Source of the DNA: JAZDGX01 sp964482205
Lineage (GTDB): Bacteria; Eisenbacteria; RBG-16-71-46; CAIMUX01; WJJG01
DNA: 64,000 nt
Assembly (NCBI GenBank): GCA_964482205.1
Contig: CAYZWI010000010.1
Coordinates: 83,722 to 147,721, forward strand
Reading direction: 5' to 3'
The notes under the pieces were generated by a model that saw nothing but the letters and a program-made list of their open reading frames with translations, was not told the DNA's origin and did not search any database. Both the position numbers and the translations under genes were made by a program. Of this stretch, positions 35,217 through 43,277 are shown one piece after another (position 1 is the first letter of the stretch; every line of letters begins with the position of its first letter).

Positions 35217-36575
35217 TCACGGTCTAACAAGAAAGATCTTGCGGGCGCACCTCGCCGCTTCGTCCGACTCACCGACGGCTTCGATCCAATAGATTCCCGC
35301 GGGCGCGGGCCTGCCATGCTCATCGCAGCCATTCCAGTGAACTTCGGCCTCCCACTCCTCATCACGGGGCCGCAACCGGCAAGAGAGCGTCCGGATCGTG
35401 CGTCCGGCCAGGTCGTGAATCGTGATCGTCTGCCAATCGGCACGCTGCGAGTCCGGCGCAAATCCGACCCGCACCTGGATAGTAGTGACATCCAGGCAGG
35501 GATTCGGAAACACGGAGACATTTCGCACCCGGCGGGACAGGGGGGGAGAAGAATCCCCGGCCGGCCTGTCGCCCGAGACCCAGGCGAACGGTCCGTTGCC
35601 TTCAATCGAAGAGGCTCCGCATCCGATGGGGCCGGAGCCGATTCCTTGGCATTCTCCGCTCGCCGCAGGCGCGCAAGGCGAGCTATCTGCAATCGACCAG
35701 GGCAACCCGGCGTTTTCCTCCCCGCAGAATTGCGGATCCAGGCAGATGTTGCCGTTCAGCCCTTCCTGGCCGAGGAGCAAGCCGACCCAATCGCCGTCGT
35801 GATTTCCCCAGACATCGCAGCACGATGCCGAGGCCTGCGCACCCGGCGGTCCCTGCACGGCCGCGCCTCCCAGGCCGAGAGCGAGAATGCTCTGATTCAA
35901 GGTCGCGGGCGCTTGGCCGTCGGTCCACACGCCTGCTCCAGGAAGCCCGTGGTTGGCGGCGAGCGTGCATCGTTCCAGCGCGAGTCCGGAGGAGGAGCAG
36001 GAAACGCCGCCTCCCCGGCTGTCGGGTGAAGAACCGGCGTCGTTTCGGGTGAGCAAGCAAGCGGTGATCTCGACAGTCGAATCGTACGCGTATACCGCGC
36101 CACCGCCTGCAGCGGCCAGATTCGAATCGATGGCACAAGAGGAAAGCTGCGCCGCGGAGGACGTCAGCATCACCGCGCCGCCGCTCACGGTCGCCGAGTT
36201 CCCACCCGCCCAGCAGTCGCGCAAGATGAGAGTGCCTGACATCGCGCAAGCCGCTCCGCCGAAATCCGCTTGATTGGCGATGAGCGTGCACGCTTCGGCC
36301 TCGATGCGTCCGGCGGCGATGCCGAGCGCCCCTCCGCTTCCGCCCACGTTCTCGCGCATCAGGCAATCGCGAAGGAAGAGCTCGCCACCGTCGTGCACTT
36401 CGAACGCGCCCGCCGTTCCGTGCGAGACATTGGCCTCGGCCAGGCAATCCTCGACTCGCGCGATGGCTGCGAATCCGATCGCGATCGCACCGCCGGCTGC
36501 GGCTCGATTCTCTCGAAAGACGACCCTGCGCAGCACGGGCCTGCTGCCCGACTCCGCCAGCATACCGCCGCCCAT
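35217..36575 (-). CDS. Exported beta-helix protein with FlgD-Ig tail, 3' part of an interrupted gene
   Basis: 452 residues from the first plausible internal ATG. It consists of parallel beta-helix coils (repeats of the type GGAxxxxxxxxxIxxCxxxxN, about 1-240, e.g. GGAIAIGFAAIARVEDCLAEAN) followed by NICLDPQFCGEE and, at about 350-452, a FlgD-Ig domain (VSVFPNPCLDVTT, ITIHDLAGRTIRTL, VHWNGCDEHGRPAPAGIYWI). This architecture matches the C-terminal half of the giant SBBP protein. The same frame continues upstream through an in-frame TGA at 36666-36668 into the signal-peptide half, so the two pieces were one gene. No ribosome site marks an independent start. Confidence 0.75.
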   Translation of the reverse strand: MGGGMLAESGSRPVLRRVVFRENRAAAGGAIAIGFAAIARVEDCLAEANVSHGTAGAFEVHDGGELFLRDCLMRENVGGSGGALGIAAGRIEAEACTLIANQADFGGAACAMSGTLILRDCWAGGNSATVSGGAVMLTSSAAQLSSCAIDSNLAAAGGGAVYAYDSTVEITACLLTRNDAGSSPDSRGGGVSCSSSGLALERCTLAANHGLPGAGVWTDGQAPATLNQSILALGLGGAAVQGPPGAQASASCCDVWGNHDGDWVGLLLGQEGLNGNICLDPQFCGEENAGLPWSIADSSPCAPAASGECQGIGSGPIGCGASSIEGNGPFAWVSGDRPAGDSSPPLSRRVRNVSVFPNPCLDVTTIQVRVGFAPDSQRADWQTITIHDLAGRTIRTLSCRLRPRDEEWEAEVHWNGCDEHGRPAPAGIYWIEAVGESDEAARCARKIFLVRP

Positions 36576-36665
36576 GTTGTTGGCTTCGTTTCCCGCGACG
36601 ATGCAATCTTCGATGCGCGGTGAGGCGCCTTCCAGCAGGCGGAGACCTCCGCCCGAGCACCAGGG

Positions 36666-37145
36666 TCACATGCCTTCCACGAACCCGCGCGTGAGCGTGA
36701 AGCCGCGGATCAAGGTCGTCGTATCGATGCTTGCATGATAGAGGCCGATCACCGTCTCGCGATCGTCGCCGTCCAGAATGCAGTCCGTTGCGCCTGCTTC
36801 GCCGATCATGGAAATGCCGCGCCGATTGGGCCAGATGATGTTGCCGACATAGGTGCCCGCCGCCACGACAACCGTGTCGCCGGGCAAGGCTGCGTTGAGG
36901 GCGAGCTGCGGAGTGGGATAGGAGCCGGGAACATGGCGCACGGTCGCATGGGCTTGAATGGCGACGAAGAGCAGGACGGAGACTGGAATGAAGACGAGAA
37001 TGAAGCCGAGGGGATGCGCGATTGGAAGGAGAGGCCGGTTGTGCGCCCCTGCCCACGCCTCCGCCTGGCCGCGCGCTTTCGCTCGGCTGTGCGTCGCCTG
37101 GCCCCACACTTTCTTGCAGCGTTGTTTTCTCGCTCCGCTCCTCAC
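36666..37145 (-). CDS. 5' part of the interrupted beta-helix gene
   Basis: 159 residues ending at TGA. A long basic leader precedes a hydrophobic core (GFILVFIPVSVLLFVAIQAHA), then the typical opening of exported beta-helix proteins: VRHVPGSYPTPQLALNAALPGDTVVVAAGTYVGNIIW and GISMIGEAGATDCILDG. After RGFVEGM comes the TGA, and translation in the same frame would continue PWCSGGGLRLLEGASPRIEDC, a perfect next coil. So a single base change probably created the stop. GTG 37145 has AGGAG five bases upstream. Together with the 35217-36575 piece it is most likely a pseudogene or sequencing error; readthrough is possible. Confidence 0.7.
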   Translation of the reverse strand: MRSGARKQRCKKVWGQATHSRAKARGQAEAWAGAHNRPLLPIAHPLGFILVFIPVSVLLFVAIQAHATVRHVPGSYPTPQLALNAALPGDTVVVAAGTYVGNIIWPNRRGISMIGEAGATDCILDGDDRETVIGLYHASIDTTTLIRGFTLTRGFVEGM

Positions 37146-37253
37146 GGGCTCTCCTCATAGAAACAATGGTCGCCTCGCCGATGATTCTAGCAGAGCGCGC
37201 TCATGTTTCAGACCGCCCTTCCCGTTGGGCGGACGAGGAAAGCCTCAGGCCGC

Positions 37254-37282
37254 TTGACGCTGGAGGCCGCAAAACATACAAT
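37254..37282 (+). promoter_or_regulatory. Strong sigma-70 promoter of the 37.3-41.7 kb operon
   Basis: TTGACG (37254-37259) and TACAAT (37277-37282) are 17 bases apart, one of the best matches in the window. Initiation near 37289 lies 54 bases before ATG 37343, which fixes the first gene's start downstream of the promoter and excludes the earlier in-frame ATG at 37166. Confidence 0.75.
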
Positions 37283-37342
37283 CTTCCTGTTCCGGCGATC
37301 GATCGTGGTTCCGGCACCGTTCGGACTCATTGGGACAGCCGA

Positions 37343-38503
37343 ATGTACGCGGACATTCGCTTGGAATCCGTGCGCGCGCGCATGGCCCAGGAACTGCTCG
37401 TGTGGATGGCAGGGGGGAATGCGCCCGATCGAAGCCTCCTGGCCCTCTACGGCGTGGCCCAGATCAAATCCTTCCTCAAGGCCGGCAGCTGGAACTGGAG
37501 GCACGGCTTTGCCGAGAGCCCCGAAGAAGTTGCCGCCGACGCCGCCCACCTGGCCATCTCGGACTTGCTGAAGGAGGAGCCGCACAAGGGTGCCGTCCGG
37601 CCTTCCATGCCGCTGCTTCACAAATGCCTGCAGGCCGTTCTCGCGCTGCAGCCGCGCATTCCGGCTTCCATCGAGACGGAACCACGCCAGGAGGGAGCAT
37701 CCAGCGAGATGCTTCGGGCACTCGACATCGTCCTCAGGACCCGAGGCCGTCAAGCGCATATGCGAATGTGGAAAGAGCGTCACCCGGAGCATGCCCGGCT
37801 GCTCCGCCAGCTCAAGTCTCACATCAAGCGCTCGGGCGGGCTGCACCTCGTTCACGATGCTCGAGGGCAGTTCGTATGCGCGCCGCGAGCGGATCTCCGC
37901 CAAAGCAGGATTCCCCGCGAAACGCTCCAGCGGCATGTCTATCCTTGCGACTTTCTCTTGCTGTTGAAGAATTGCGAGCAGGTCTTGACGGAGCTTCTGA
38001 TTTCCGAAGGCCACAGCCGGTACTGCTATCTGATGGATCTCGTTCATGTGATCCACGAACTGCGGCGTCAGTTGTATGAGCGCGACTGGATCGAGAGGTT
38101 GTCCGCAGGCTTTCCACATGCGCAAGGCCATCTTTCCCACCGATCCGCGGAGGAATGGCGGCGCTGGCTGTTTGAGCGCGCGTTCGAAACCGGTATGGAT
38201 CAGGAGAAGAGACGAAGCCGCCGTTCGAAGGCGTCCATCGATGAAAGTTCCGTGCGCATCTCGGCAGGTGTGGCGGCGGAGATGGTCGCCAGGAAAATAG
38301 AGGCAGGCAAGCCTGAATACACGGAGTTCTCGCAAAGGCAGCTGCTTCTTCAGCTCCTGCCCGCGCCACCGGACGCCGCGAATCTTGAAACGCTGCGCAG
38401 AAGGACCGATTACCTGGTGCGATGTCTGATGATGGTTCTCGAAGCGGATCTCCACGCCGGAATGGGAAAAGGTCCCACGCATGAGCAGCCGTTTGCTCCA
38501 TGA
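37343..38503 (+). CDS. Unknown soluble protein, first gene of the Lon-like operon
   Basis: A 386-residue, mostly helical cytosolic protein; I do not recognise the family. Residues 30-75 (LLALYGVAQIKSFLKAG, SWNWRHGFAESPEEVAADAAHLAISDLL) recall by spacing the region-2 helices of ECF sigma factors, but this is faint and unproven. Other parts: RALDIVLRTRGRQAHMRMWKERHPEHARLLRQLKSHIK, then a beta turn GGLHLVHDARGQFVCAP, a Cys-containing helix pair (YPCDFLLLLKNCEQVL) and a basic stretch QEKRRSRRSKAS. The start is chosen from the promoter at 37254-37282. Its stop overlaps the start of the next gene by 23 bases, so it is coupled to the membrane Lon-like protein and followed by a zinc-finger protein, a layout that suggests a regulatory trio. 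Confidence 0.75.
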   Translation: MYADIRLESVRARMAQELLVWMAGGNAPDRSLLALYGVAQIKSFLKAGSWNWRHGFAESPEEVAADAAHLAISDLLKEEPHKGAVRPSMPLLHKCLQAVLALQPRIPASIETEPRQEGASSEMLRALDIVLRTRGRQAHMRMWKERHPEHARLLRQLKSHIKRSGGLHLVHDARGQFVCAPRADLRQSRIPRETLQRHVYPCDFLLLLKNCEQVLTELLISEGHSRYCYLMDLVHVIHELRRQLYERDWIERLSAGFPHAQGHLSHRSAEEWRRWLFERAFETGMDQEKRRSRRSKASIDESSVRISAGVAAEMVARKIEAGKPEYTEFSQRQLLLQLLPAPPDAANLETLRRRTDYLVRCLMMVLEADLHAGMGKGPTHEQPFAP

Positions 38504-40832
38504 GCTTTCCGAGAGATCGCACCCGCGAGCGCTGCATCACGCGCACGAGGAAGTGTGCCGCCTGCTGGCGCAGTCCCAACCCCCCGCGGTGGCGATCCGC
38601 CTGCAGGCTTCGTTCGTCGAGGCTTGCCTTTCGCATGGGCAGTCCGGCTGGGCGGCGTACGGAATCGGGGTCGCTCGCAGATTGGCTCTCGCAAGCGCGC
38701 GGTATTCGTTTCTCGGCTGGTCCCCACACGAACTGGACTCGCTGCAAACCCTGCTGCGGCGTTGCCTGGAGTTGGATGATCCCCCCGTTCCCGCCGGCCG
38801 GGATTGGAGACTGCTCGCTTCACAAGCCGTCGCCGCGCTGGCGAGACATCGCCGGCACCTCGACGAATGGCTGTCAGGAAATTCGCTCGCAACCGATGAA
38901 GACTGCGAGCAGGCGATCGCATCAGGCCCGTCCGGTGGCGGCAGCGCCGGTCGAGAGGCACGAGAGCAGGGAGCGTTCGTTGAGGATGTCGAGGAAGCGG
39001 AGTCGGCGAGTGTGTATGTGCCCGTCATCGGCCGCCTGGCGGGTCAAGAGCCCGATGTCCGTTCTCTTTCCTGTGGGCCCGCCGCCCAGCTCTTGAAGCT
39101 GTCCGTCAGCGCCGCGCATGCGCCCGCCGACCGGGAAAGCCCCCGGATCATCGTGGAGGGAGAAATGCAGCCGGAAGCCCGCGAAGCGTTTCACACCGCG
39201 CTCGAAGCGATTCGCAGGCATTCGGCAGCCGGTAGCGCGCACTGGCGCGACCTGCTCATCGTCGCCAGGTGGAACGAGTCGGGCGCGCGATTGGTCGGGC
39301 GCTCCGCGGGGCTCGGCTTCGCATTGGCCGCGCTGGCAGCATGGAACGCGACCGCGCCTGGGCTGCGGGTGCGAAGGGTCCGGCGCGGGCTTGCGGCGAC
39401 GGGGTCGTTGAAGGGAAGCGCGGTTTTTCCGGTGGATCCGGAGACCCTGGCGTTGAAGGCGAAGGCGTGCTTCTTCTCGCCCGCCTCCTGTCTCTTCGTG
39501 CCCCGCGATCAGGTCGGCAAAGCCCGCGCGGAGATCGACCAGTGGAGCGCGCAATTCCCCGCGCGGAAACTGAGCGTCGAAGGGTTGGGCGAGATTGACG
39601 AAGCGGTTTACGCCCGGGGGAAGATGGCGTCTCAGCGCGCGTTCAAGCGCGAGCGGCGGCCACTGCGCGATGTCTTCGCCCGCTCGCACGACTGGCTCTC
39701 GCGCAGTCGCATTCGGATGGCGCTCGGACTTACCGGGTTGCTTCTCCTGATCTTGATTTCCACCGCAGGCCTTTTGTTGACCTCGAACGAGCCTGCCACA
39801 GTGAATTGGGAGGGGGGCCAGGTTGTCGTCCGCAACAGCCACGGCTGGGTGACGAAGAGATTGCCGCTCCGCTATGCGGTGGAGCTCGAGCGGTTCATGG
39901 CCCGGACGTTGGACGTGCCTTCGGCCGCTGTGGTGGAGCTGAATGGCGACAGCCACCAGGAAATTCTGGTCGCGCACTGCTCGGAGGCGGAACGCATCGA
40001 TTTCCTTTCCGCCTACGACCGAAATGGCAGGGAAATGTGGAGCCTGAATTCCCGCACGTTTCCCATCGCCGACAGCCTGCCGCATGACGATTTGCAGTGG
40101 TACGCCTTTCGGCCGGTGGCCTCGTCCCGTGATGCAGGCGACGACCTGGTGGCCATTCGGAGGTCGGCGCAATCGGGGCTTACCTATGTGGAGAGGATCG
40201 ATGGAGCGAGCGGGTCGCCTCTGATGCGCCTGCGAAATAACGGACACCTGGATTATCTCCGGCTGATGGATATGGACGGCGACGGCGCTGAGGACTGCGT
40301 CGTGTACGGCACGCACACGCCGCGTGGCATTCTGGCCGTCCTGGAGACGGCGGCGTGGACGGCAAACCCCAAGGATGAGCAAGCGGATGCGGATCTTGCC
40401 GTCATCGACATCGATGATCCCCGTAGCCTCCAAGCCGGGGTGCGTTTCGCAATGGACTTCGACAGAGATCGATTCACGAGCGTGGAAGATGTCCATTGCA
40501 GTTCGATTCATCGGGAAACGGAAGGGCGAATCTATCTGGACATCTGTGGAGTCAGTCACGAATGCGCGCAGTACCGTTTCGCGGTCGAGAAGACGAGCGA
40601 CTGGCGGCTGCTCGACATCGTGTTCACCGATTGGTTCCGCACGAGCATGCGGAGCAATCCTGGGATTTCGCCGAGCGAAGAGGCGCTGGCCGCGGAGAAA
40701 AGCCGGCTGGCGGGGGAGGTGCGGGTTCTCCGTTCGGAGGGGTGGGTGCCGTTGGCGGCGATAGGGATGGTCGACCTGGCGGAAAGCGACCCATCCGCAA
40801 GCGGGCAGGGCAGAGGACGAGAACAATTCTGA
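38481..40832 (+). CDS. Membrane protein with cytosolic Lon-like (S16) domain and outer FG-GAP-like part
   Basis: 783 residues. Residues 1-150 are helical and unknown. Residues about 200-385 resemble the Lon protease catalytic domain: WRDLLIVARWNESGARLVGRSAGLGFALAAL places Ser275 in GRSAG where Lon has GPSAG, GLAATGSLKG matches the TGE strand, and VFPVDPETLALKAKA puts Lys326 where Lon has its catalytic Lys; SCLFVPRDQ and LGEIDEAV match the closing strands. A basic stretch leads to one membrane helix (about 413-434). The outer part (440-783) contains propeller-like elements with calcium-type loops (ELNGDSHQEILVAH, LMDMDGDGAEDCVVYG). No ATPase domain is present. It is coupled to genes on both sides. 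The S16 call rests on motif order read by eye. Confidence 0.7.
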   Translation: MSSRLLHELSERSHPRALHHAHEEVCRLLAQSQPPAVAIRLQASFVEACLSHGQSGWAAYGIGVARRLALASARYSFLGWSPHELDSLQTLLRRCLELDDPPVPAGRDWRLLASQAVAALARHRRHLDEWLSGNSLATDEDCEQAIASGPSGGGSAGREAREQGAFVEDVEEAESASVYVPVIGRLAGQEPDVRSLSCGPAAQLLKLSVSAAHAPADRESPRIIVEGEMQPEAREAFHTALEAIRRHSAAGSAHWRDLLIVARWNESGARLVGRSAGLGFALAALAAWNATAPGLRVRRVRRGLAATGSLKGSAVFPVDPETLALKAKACFFSPASCLFVPRDQVGKARAEIDQWSAQFPARKLSVEGLGEIDEAVYARGKMASQRAFKRERRPLRDVFARSHDWLSRSRIRMALGLTGLLLLILISTAGLLLTSNEPATVNWEGGQVVVRNSHGWVTKRLPLRYAVELERFMARTLDVPSAAVVELNGDSHQEILVAHCSEAERIDFLSAYDRNGREMWSLNSRTFPIADSLPHDDLQWYAFRPVASSRDAGDDLVAIRRSAQSGLTYVERIDGASGSPLMRLRNNGHLDYLRLMDMDGDGAEDCVVYGTHTPRGILAVLETAAWTANPKDEQADADLAVIDIDDPRSLQAGVRFAMDFDRDRFTSVEDVHCSSIHRETEGRIYLDICGVSHECAQYRFAVEKTSDWRLLDIVFTDWFRTSMRSNPGISPSEEALAAEKSRLAGEVRVLRSEGWVPLAAIGMVDLAESDPSASGQGRGREQF

Positions 40833-40927
40833 GCAGTGGGAACGATGATGATAGAGTCTTTCTTGGGAGTCATTCATGCACGGCGGTCCCCGCGCGTGCC
40901 TTTCGGAGAGGAGCGAGAATCGCGGCA

Positions 40928-41677
40928 ATGAAGTGTCGCTCGGAAAAGATCCTGGAAAGAGCGGCTCTACGCTTGCTGGCTCTCGACATCGATGTGCGAG
41001 ACGCCCGGTCTCAAGACCTGCGGATCGAGGATGAGAGACTGCAGGACCCGCGCCTTCATCAGAGGCTGCCCGAGCCCCGGCGGAGCGGCGGCGATTCGCC
41101 CACTTTGCGCGACCTGCTCGAGCACTCGATCGATTGCGCGCGCTGCCGTGAACTACTGGCGCTCTTTCAGGCGGCAAGGATCGAGCTGGAGGCAGAGCTA
41201 ACGAGGGGAGAGGCGGCGGTGCGAGAGCGGCCGGCGGATGATGCGAAGCGAGAGGAGCGCATCCGGGAAGGCGAGCACATCTCGAGAGGCGAACGCACGG
41301 GACGCGTCATGGAATTGAGAGCGATTGAGCCTCTGCGACGATCCGCGGCGGTCACGGAGGGAGATGCCTCCGAATACCGCGTGGCAGCAGATACCGGACC
41401 GGACGGCGAAAAGAGCGAGATTGCCTCTGAACCTCCGGTCCTGTCTCTCGAGTCAGTCGACGGGCGCTATGTCGTCCGCATCTTCGCCCAGGAGCCGGGG
41501 CCGGGGGCGGTTGCGGTTCTGGTACAAGGGCAGGCGGATTCGGACTCGAAGGCCCGAGCCGACCAGAATCCGAGGATTTTCCTTCGCGTTGGAAGTCAGG
41601 AATATCCCTTTGCGGATAACGGAGTTGCGGTGCTTCCGCGCTTTCCTGCTAATGAGCTCGCCCTCCTGGTACGGTAG
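40928..41677 (+). CDS. Protein with HxxxCxxC zinc-finger motif (anti-sigma-like N-terminus)
   Basis: A 249-residue protein of unknown family. LRDLLEHSIDCARCRELLALF (about 58-78) contains HxxxCxxC, the zinc-binding signature of zf-HC2 anti-sigma factors. A long charged, probably disordered stretch with a coiled-coil tendency follows (residues 80-165), then a compact beta region: PPVLSLESVDGRYVVRIFAQE, GAVAVLVQGQADS, PRIFLRVGSQEYPFADNGVAVLPRFPANELALLV. It lacks a clear membrane helix, unlike most anti-sigma factors. It follows the Lon-like gene by 95 bases, in the same direction. A role in holding or sensing through the zinc site is inference. Confidence 0.65.
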   Translation: MKCRSEKILERAALRLLALDIDVRDARSQDLRIEDERLQDPRLHQRLPEPRRSGGDSPTLRDLLEHSIDCARCRELLALFQAARIELEAELTRGEAAVRERPADDAKREERIREGEHISRGERTGRVMELRAIEPLRRSAAVTEGDASEYRVAADTGPDGEKSEIASEPPVLSLESVDGRYVVRIFAQEPGPGAVAVLVQGQADSDSKARADQNPRIFLRVGSQEYPFADNGVAVLPRFPANELALLVR

Positions 41678-41728
41678 CCAGTTTTCTGAGGCCTGCCTTT
41701 TGAGACACTAGGGGTTGCTCTCTAGAGA

Positions 41729-41762
41729 TAGGTAGTCCGAGCCAGAGTAACGCTAGGTAGTC
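41729..41762 (+). repeat. Short direct repeats before the cyclase operon
   Basis: TAGGTAGTC occurs at 41729-41737 and 41754-41762, 25 bases apart, in the 186-base gap where base composition and codon style change. They may be operator half-sites or traces of an insertion boundary. Confidence 0.35.
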
Positions 41763-41863
41763 ATGCAAGGACTTGCGGCCGCCCTGGCCAGTCTCTTCAA
41801 CGGCTTGAGGACGGCGCCTGCAACGCGGAGGCGGAAGCCAGGCTCGGAGGACAAGGAGGCCCC

Positions 41864-42352
41864 ATGCAATGCACTCGTCGGATTCTCATCTCATTGTTGG
41901 TCGTCTCGGCGACAGTTACTCTCGCGGCTGCCGTTCAGAAGATGAGCGTTCAAGTGCGAAGCGGACAAATCCGCACGAGCCCTTCCTATCTTGCGAGCGT
42001 GGAATCTTCGGTTGCGTATGGAGATCGCCTTACGGTGGTGGAGATGCAGGGGGCGTGGGCCCATGTGGAGGACGCTCGTGGACACGGCGGCTGGATTCAC
42101 GAATCGGCTCTGACCAAGAAGCAGGTCGTCCTGCAATCTGGAGCCGCGAATGTGGAGGCCACGGCCGGCGAAGATGAAGTCGCCCTCGCCGGGAAGGGGT
42201 TCAGCCAAGCCGTTGAGCGGGAATTCAAGACCCAACACACAGAGCTCGACTACACCTGGATTGATCGGATGGAGAAGGTGAATGTCAGCCCCGAACGAAT
42301 CGTCGCATTTCTGAAGGAAGGTGCAGTTGTTCCGCGGGGAGGTGCCAGATGA
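41864..42352 (+). CDS. Exported bacterial SH3-domain protein
   Basis: A 162-residue protein with a signal peptide (ILISLLVVSATVTLAAA) and an SH3b domain at about 27-85: MSVQVRSGQIRTSPSYLASVESSVAYGDRLTVVEMQGAWAHVEDARGHGGWIHESAL. SH3b domains bind cell-wall or peptide ligands in the periplasm. The rest (85-162) is a helical tail (VEREFKTQHTELDYTWIDRMEKV). AAGGAGG lies four bases before the ATG. Its TGA overlaps the ATG of the M48 protease gene, so the pair is coupled at the head of the five-gene cyclase operon; a shared task in envelope sensing is suggested. Confidence 0.85.
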   Translation: MQCTRRILISLLVVSATVTLAAAVQKMSVQVRSGQIRTSPSYLASVESSVAYGDRLTVVEMQGAWAHVEDARGHGGWIHESALTKKQVVLQSGAANVEATAGEDEVALAGKGFSQAVEREFKTQHTELDYTWIDRMEKVNVSPERIVAFLKEGAVVPRGGAR

Positions 42353-43275
42353 AGTCGAGAAGTCCCCTCCTTTGGATTGCCATGCTGCTGGTCGCCGTCC
42401 TCGGACCCGGGTGTGCAAGTGTAACGCAGTTGATCAACAAAGGAATCGACCTTGGTACCCAGATCGCCGAGCAGGAAGGGAAGATTACCCATGAACAGGC
42501 GACATCCGTTCATCGAGTGAACACCTCACTCGAGAAGACGATGGCAGACATCACCCCTGAACAGGAGTACTACATCGGCCGGGCGGTAGCGGCGACGATT
42601 CTTGAAACCTATCCGGCAGCCGATGCACCGGCCATGAATGCATATTTAAACGAGTTGGGACAGGCCCTGGCGACGGCGTCGAGCAAGCCATGCACCTTCG
42701 GCGGCTATCACTTTCTGCTGTTGGACAGCGACGAAATCAATGCCTTTGCGGCTCCGGGCGGCTTCATCATGGTCACGCGAGGATTAGTGCGCTGCTGCAG
42801 GAGCGAAGACGCCTTGGCTGCAGTCCTCGCTCACGAGATCGGGCACGTGCAGAATGGCCACGGGCTGGGGGCCATCAAGAACAGTCGACTGACGTCCGCG
42901 TTGACGAGCCTGGCGGTGGAAGCGGGCCGCAATTTTGGAAGCGATAAGGTAAAGAAGCTCGCGGAAGATCTTGATGGCACCATTGATGATATCACCCAGC
43001 AGCTCGTGACAACGGGATATGCCCGGGACAAGGAACACGAGGCAGACCGGGCGGCGTCGGCCATTCTCGAGGGCATCGGCTATGATCCCCGGGCTCTCGT
43101 GTCCATGCTCGAGGAGATGAACTCGCGGCTACGCCCGGGCGGTTATGGATTCGCGCGAACGCACCCGTCGCCTACGGACCGCATTCAGGAGATCGGATTT
43201 CCACCGATGCCTGAATCCCAGGGCGGCCCTGCTTCCCGCCGCACGCGATTTGCCAGCGCGGTAGGGACGATCTGA
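42349..43275 (+). CDS. M48-family metalloprotease lipoprotein
   Basis: A 308-residue periplasmic or outer-membrane zinc protease resembling LoiP/BepA. The lipobox is LGPGC (Cys about 22). The catalytic motif HEIGHVQNGH is at about 164-173, and the third zinc ligand Glu is in the downstream HEADRAA; DSDEINAFAAPGGFIMVTRGLV is the family strand and active-site rim, and RTHPSPTDRI is near the end. All catalytic residues are present. Such enzymes degrade misfolded envelope proteins. The gene starts in an ATGA overlap with the SH3b gene and ends two bases before the cyclase. Confidence 0.93.
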   Translation: MKSRSPLLWIAMLLVAVLGPGCASVTQLINKGIDLGTQIAEQEGKITHEQATSVHRVNTSLEKTMADITPEQEYYIGRAVAATILETYPAADAPAMNAYLNELGQALATASSKPCTFGGYHFLLLDSDEINAFAAPGGFIMVTRGLVRCCRSEDALAAVLAHEIGHVQNGHGLGAIKNSRLTSALTSLAVEAGRNFGSDKVKKLAEDLDGTIDDITQQLVTTGYARDKEHEADRAASAILEGIGYDPRALVSMLEEMNSRLRPGGYGFARTHPSPTDRIQEIGFPPMPESQGGPASRRTRFASAVGTI

Positions 43276-43277
43276 CG

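Noticed and set aside
36666..36668. TGA as selenocysteine codon
   Set aside because: The context is a structural beta-helix coil, not a redox site, and no convincing bacterial SECIS hairpin was seen directly after it.
38922..41177. A 751-codon open frame antisense to the Lon-like protein gene
   Set aside because: Its translation is low-complexity Arg/Pro/His-rich with no fold, and it lies opposite a gene with clear domains; such frames are common in GC-rich DNA.
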